A stretch of 6,760 bases of DNA from Verrucomicrobiales bacterium (GTDB lineage Bacteria; Verrucomicrobiota; Verrucomicrobiia; Verrucomicrobiales; DEV007). Both the position numbers and the translations under genes were made by a program. Location: contig JAGNMT010000040.1 of NCBI GenBank assembly GCA_017991025.1, positions 7,558-14,317 on the forward strand, given 5' to 3'. The notes under the pieces were generated by a model. That model made no database searches. It worked only from the letters and a program-made list of their open reading frames with translations, and had not been told where the DNA came from. Positions 5,223 through 6,760 of this stretch are shown here, piece after piece; the first letter of the stretch is position 1, and each line of letters starts with the position of its first letter.

Positions 5223-5261
5223 AAGATAAGACGACCCCTAGACCAACCTATCAGCGCCCAT

Positions 5262-6760
5262 ATGTCAGCACGACCCGAAAAACTTGAACGTTTGTACTTT
5301 GGCAAAATTGAGGAGGCAATTGAGACGCCGAATCTGATTGAAGTACAGCTTGACTCCTACAAGGAGTTTTTGCAGCAGGATATCGGCCCTGATGCCCGCG
5401 TTTCCACTGGCCTGCAGTCGGTCTTTCAGGAGGTTTTCCCAATCCAGAGCTATGATGAGAAGTTCACTCTGAACTTCCTGAAATACGAAGTGGGTGAGCC
5501 AAAGCTGACCGCTCTTGAAGCGCTCCGTGACGGAGAAACGTTCAGTGCGCCTCTCTACGTTACCTTCGCCCTTACTGATGAGTCCGGCACTAAAGAGGAG
5601 CGGGTTTACATGGGGGAACTCCCGATGATGACTCTGCGCGGGACCTTTGTCATCAATGGTGCCGAGCGAGTCATTGTGAGCCAGCTCCACCGTTCGCCGG
5701 GGGTGTGTTTTGAGACGAATCTTCATCTCAATGGCAAGACTCTTTACGGGTTCAGAATTATTCCGGATCGCGGGACCTGGATGGAAGTCCAGTTCGATAC
5801 GAACGACCTGCTCTACGTTTATCTCGACCGCCGCCGTCGCCGCCGTAAATTCCTGGCAACGACCTTCCTCCGTGCGATCGGCTATCCGACCGATGAAGAC
5901 ATCATTCAGCAGTTTTACGACTTCGAGAAATTGAAGGTCGATCCGTCGATGGATGAGGCCGACCTTGCGAACAAAGTCATTTTCAATGACGTGCTCGATG
6001 GTGATATGGTCGTTGCGAAAGCCTACGAGCCTCTTACCCTCGCGACGATTACCCAGCTTCATTCCCTTGGCGTGAAGTCAGTCCCCGTCATTACCGCGTC
6101 TCATGATGATCTTCTTATCAAGTCGCTCAGGAAAGACCCGGCGAAAAATGAGGAAGAGGCGCTCAAGGACATCTATCGCCGTCTTCGCCCCGGCGATCCG
6201 CCAACCGTGGCAAATGCACGCGCTCTCCTGAAGCGTTTGTTCTTTGATTCGAAGAAATACGATCTCACCCGTGTGGGCCGTTATAAGATCAACCAGAAGC
6301 TCGGTCTCGATGTCGATGATAACGAGCGTGTCATCACGCCGGAAGACTTCCTTGTTTCGATGGATTACCTTTTCGGTCTTCGCCGGGGTGAGGGGGTTCT
6401 TGACGATATTGATCACCTCGGCAGCCGTCGTATCCGTGCTGTTGGCGAGCTCCTCGCGAACCAGTGCCGGGTCGGTCTTGCGAGAACGGAGCGTCTCGTC
6501 AAAGAGCGCATGACTCTTTTTGATATCAATCTCGATGGTATGACTCCTTCGAAACTCGTGAACCCCAAGGCCCTTGCTGCCGTGGTGCGCGATTTCTTCG
6601 GGCGTTCACAGCTGAGCCAGTTCATGGATCAGATTAACCCGCTCTCGGAATTGACCCACAAGCGCCGCCTCTCGGCTCTCGGGCCTGGCGGTTTGAACCG
6701 GGATCGTGCCGGATTCGAAGTTCGTGACGTACACCCATCGCATTACGGTCGTATCTGTCC
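5262..6760 (+). CDS. rpoB: DNA-directed RNA polymerase beta subunit, N-terminal part (runs off window)
   Basis: RpoB forms one half of the RNA polymerase active-site cleft. The window holds 499 complete codons with no stop; the gene continues beyond the edge. The N-terminus has LYFGKIEEAIETPNLIEVQL (11-30). Then come GELPMMTLRGTFVINGAERV (about 119-138), SQLHRSPGV (140-148) and an Arg-rich stretch with six arginines in a row (190-195) before FLATTFLRAIG. The rifampicin-binding cluster (about 449-473) contains SQLSQFMDQ, then INPLSELTHKRRLSALGPG; residues equal to E. coli Q513, D516, H526, R529 and S531 are intact, while N518 is Ile. The last complete residues are HYGRIC. The ATG fits the conserved N-terminus. 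No Shine-Dalgarno sequence or clear promoter is seen. rpoC would be expected downstream. Confidence 0.99.
   Translation, partial: MSARPEKLERLYFGKIEEAIETPNLIEVQLDSYKEFLQQDIGPDARVSTGLQSVFQEVFPIQSYDEKFTLNFLKYEVGEPKLTALEALRDGETFSAPLYVTFALTDESGTKEERVYMGELPMMTLRGTFVINGAERVIVSQLHRSPGVCFETNLHLNGKTLYGFRIIPDRGTWMEVQFDTNDLLYVYLDRRRRRRKFLATTFLRAIGYPTDEDIIQQFYDFEKLKVDPSMDEADLANKVIFNDVLDGDMVVAKAYEPLTLATITQLHSLGVKSVPVITASHDDLLIKSLRKDPAKNEEEALKDIYRRLRPGDPPTVANARALLKRLFFDSKKYDLTRVGRYKINQKLGLDVDDNERVITPEDFLVSMDYLFGLRRGEGVLDDIDHLGSRRIRAVGELLANQCRVGLARTERLVKERMTLFDINLDGMTPSKLVNPKALAAVVRDFFGRSQLSQFMDQINPLSELTHKRRLSALGPGGLNRDRAGFEVRDVHPSHYGRIC

Noticed and set aside
5208..5232. Promoter TTGTCA with GATAAG-type -10 before rpoB
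   Set aside because: The spacing between TTGTCA (5208-5213) and the GATAAG copies (5220-5230) is 6-11 bp, far below the 16-18 bp needed.
5265..6062. 265-codon open frame on the minus strand inside rpoB
   Set aside because: It lies opposite the confidently identified rpoB frame, shows no recognisable domain, and is explained by rpoB codon bias leaving the antisense frame open.

Overview
The window is a core transcription/translation gene cluster of a bacterium, all on the + strand: tRNA-Thr, tuf, tRNA-Trp, secE, nusG, rplK, rplA, rplJ, rplL and the 5' third of rpoB. No mobile element, CRISPR array or accessory gene is visible, and base composition and codon use look even throughout. The order tuf - tRNA-Trp - secE - nusG - rplKAJL - rpoB, with no rpmG between tuf and secE, recalls the Chlamydia arrangement. 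An RpoB with an Arg-rich segment before its FLATTFLRAIG motif also points to the PVC group. My best guess is Verrucomicrobiota (perhaps Opitutae); that placement is inference from protein flavour, not a search.

Region by region. Bases 1-20 look like the downstream arm and T-run of an upstream gene's terminator. A sigma70-type promoter (42-69) with a GC-rich discriminator starts a long, hairpin-rich leader, then tRNA-Thr(GGU) at 213-287. An A/C-rich leader leads into tuf (399-1583). Two tandem hairpins follow tuf; the second resembles a terminator with a poor T-run. tRNA-Trp(CCA) (1705-1780) sits directly before secE (1820-2032) and nusG (2064-2633). The L11-L1 (2698-3881) and L10-L12 (3933-4961) genes follow, with a 138-base hairpin-rich gap between rplJ and rplL. 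After rplL comes a textbook intrinsic terminator (13-bp perfect stem plus T6). A 250-base structured leader then precedes rpoB, which starts at 5262 and runs off the window end just past the rifampicin region.

Together the genes supply the elongation factor that delivers aminoacyl-tRNA, the ribosomal stalk and its base (L11, L1, L10, L12) on which that factor acts, the Sec channel's small subunit, the elongation/antitermination factor NusG and the RNA polymerase beta subunit. The proteins are ordinary. The noteworthy material is non-coding: none of the eight genes has a recognisable Shine-Dalgarno sequence at its start, and every long gap (1584-1704, 4446-4583, 4962-5261, 77-212) carries stem-loops that could set relative expression of the neighbouring genes. 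I found no convincing new biological system; the rpoB and tRNA-Thr leaders are the best candidates for undescribed regulatory RNAs.
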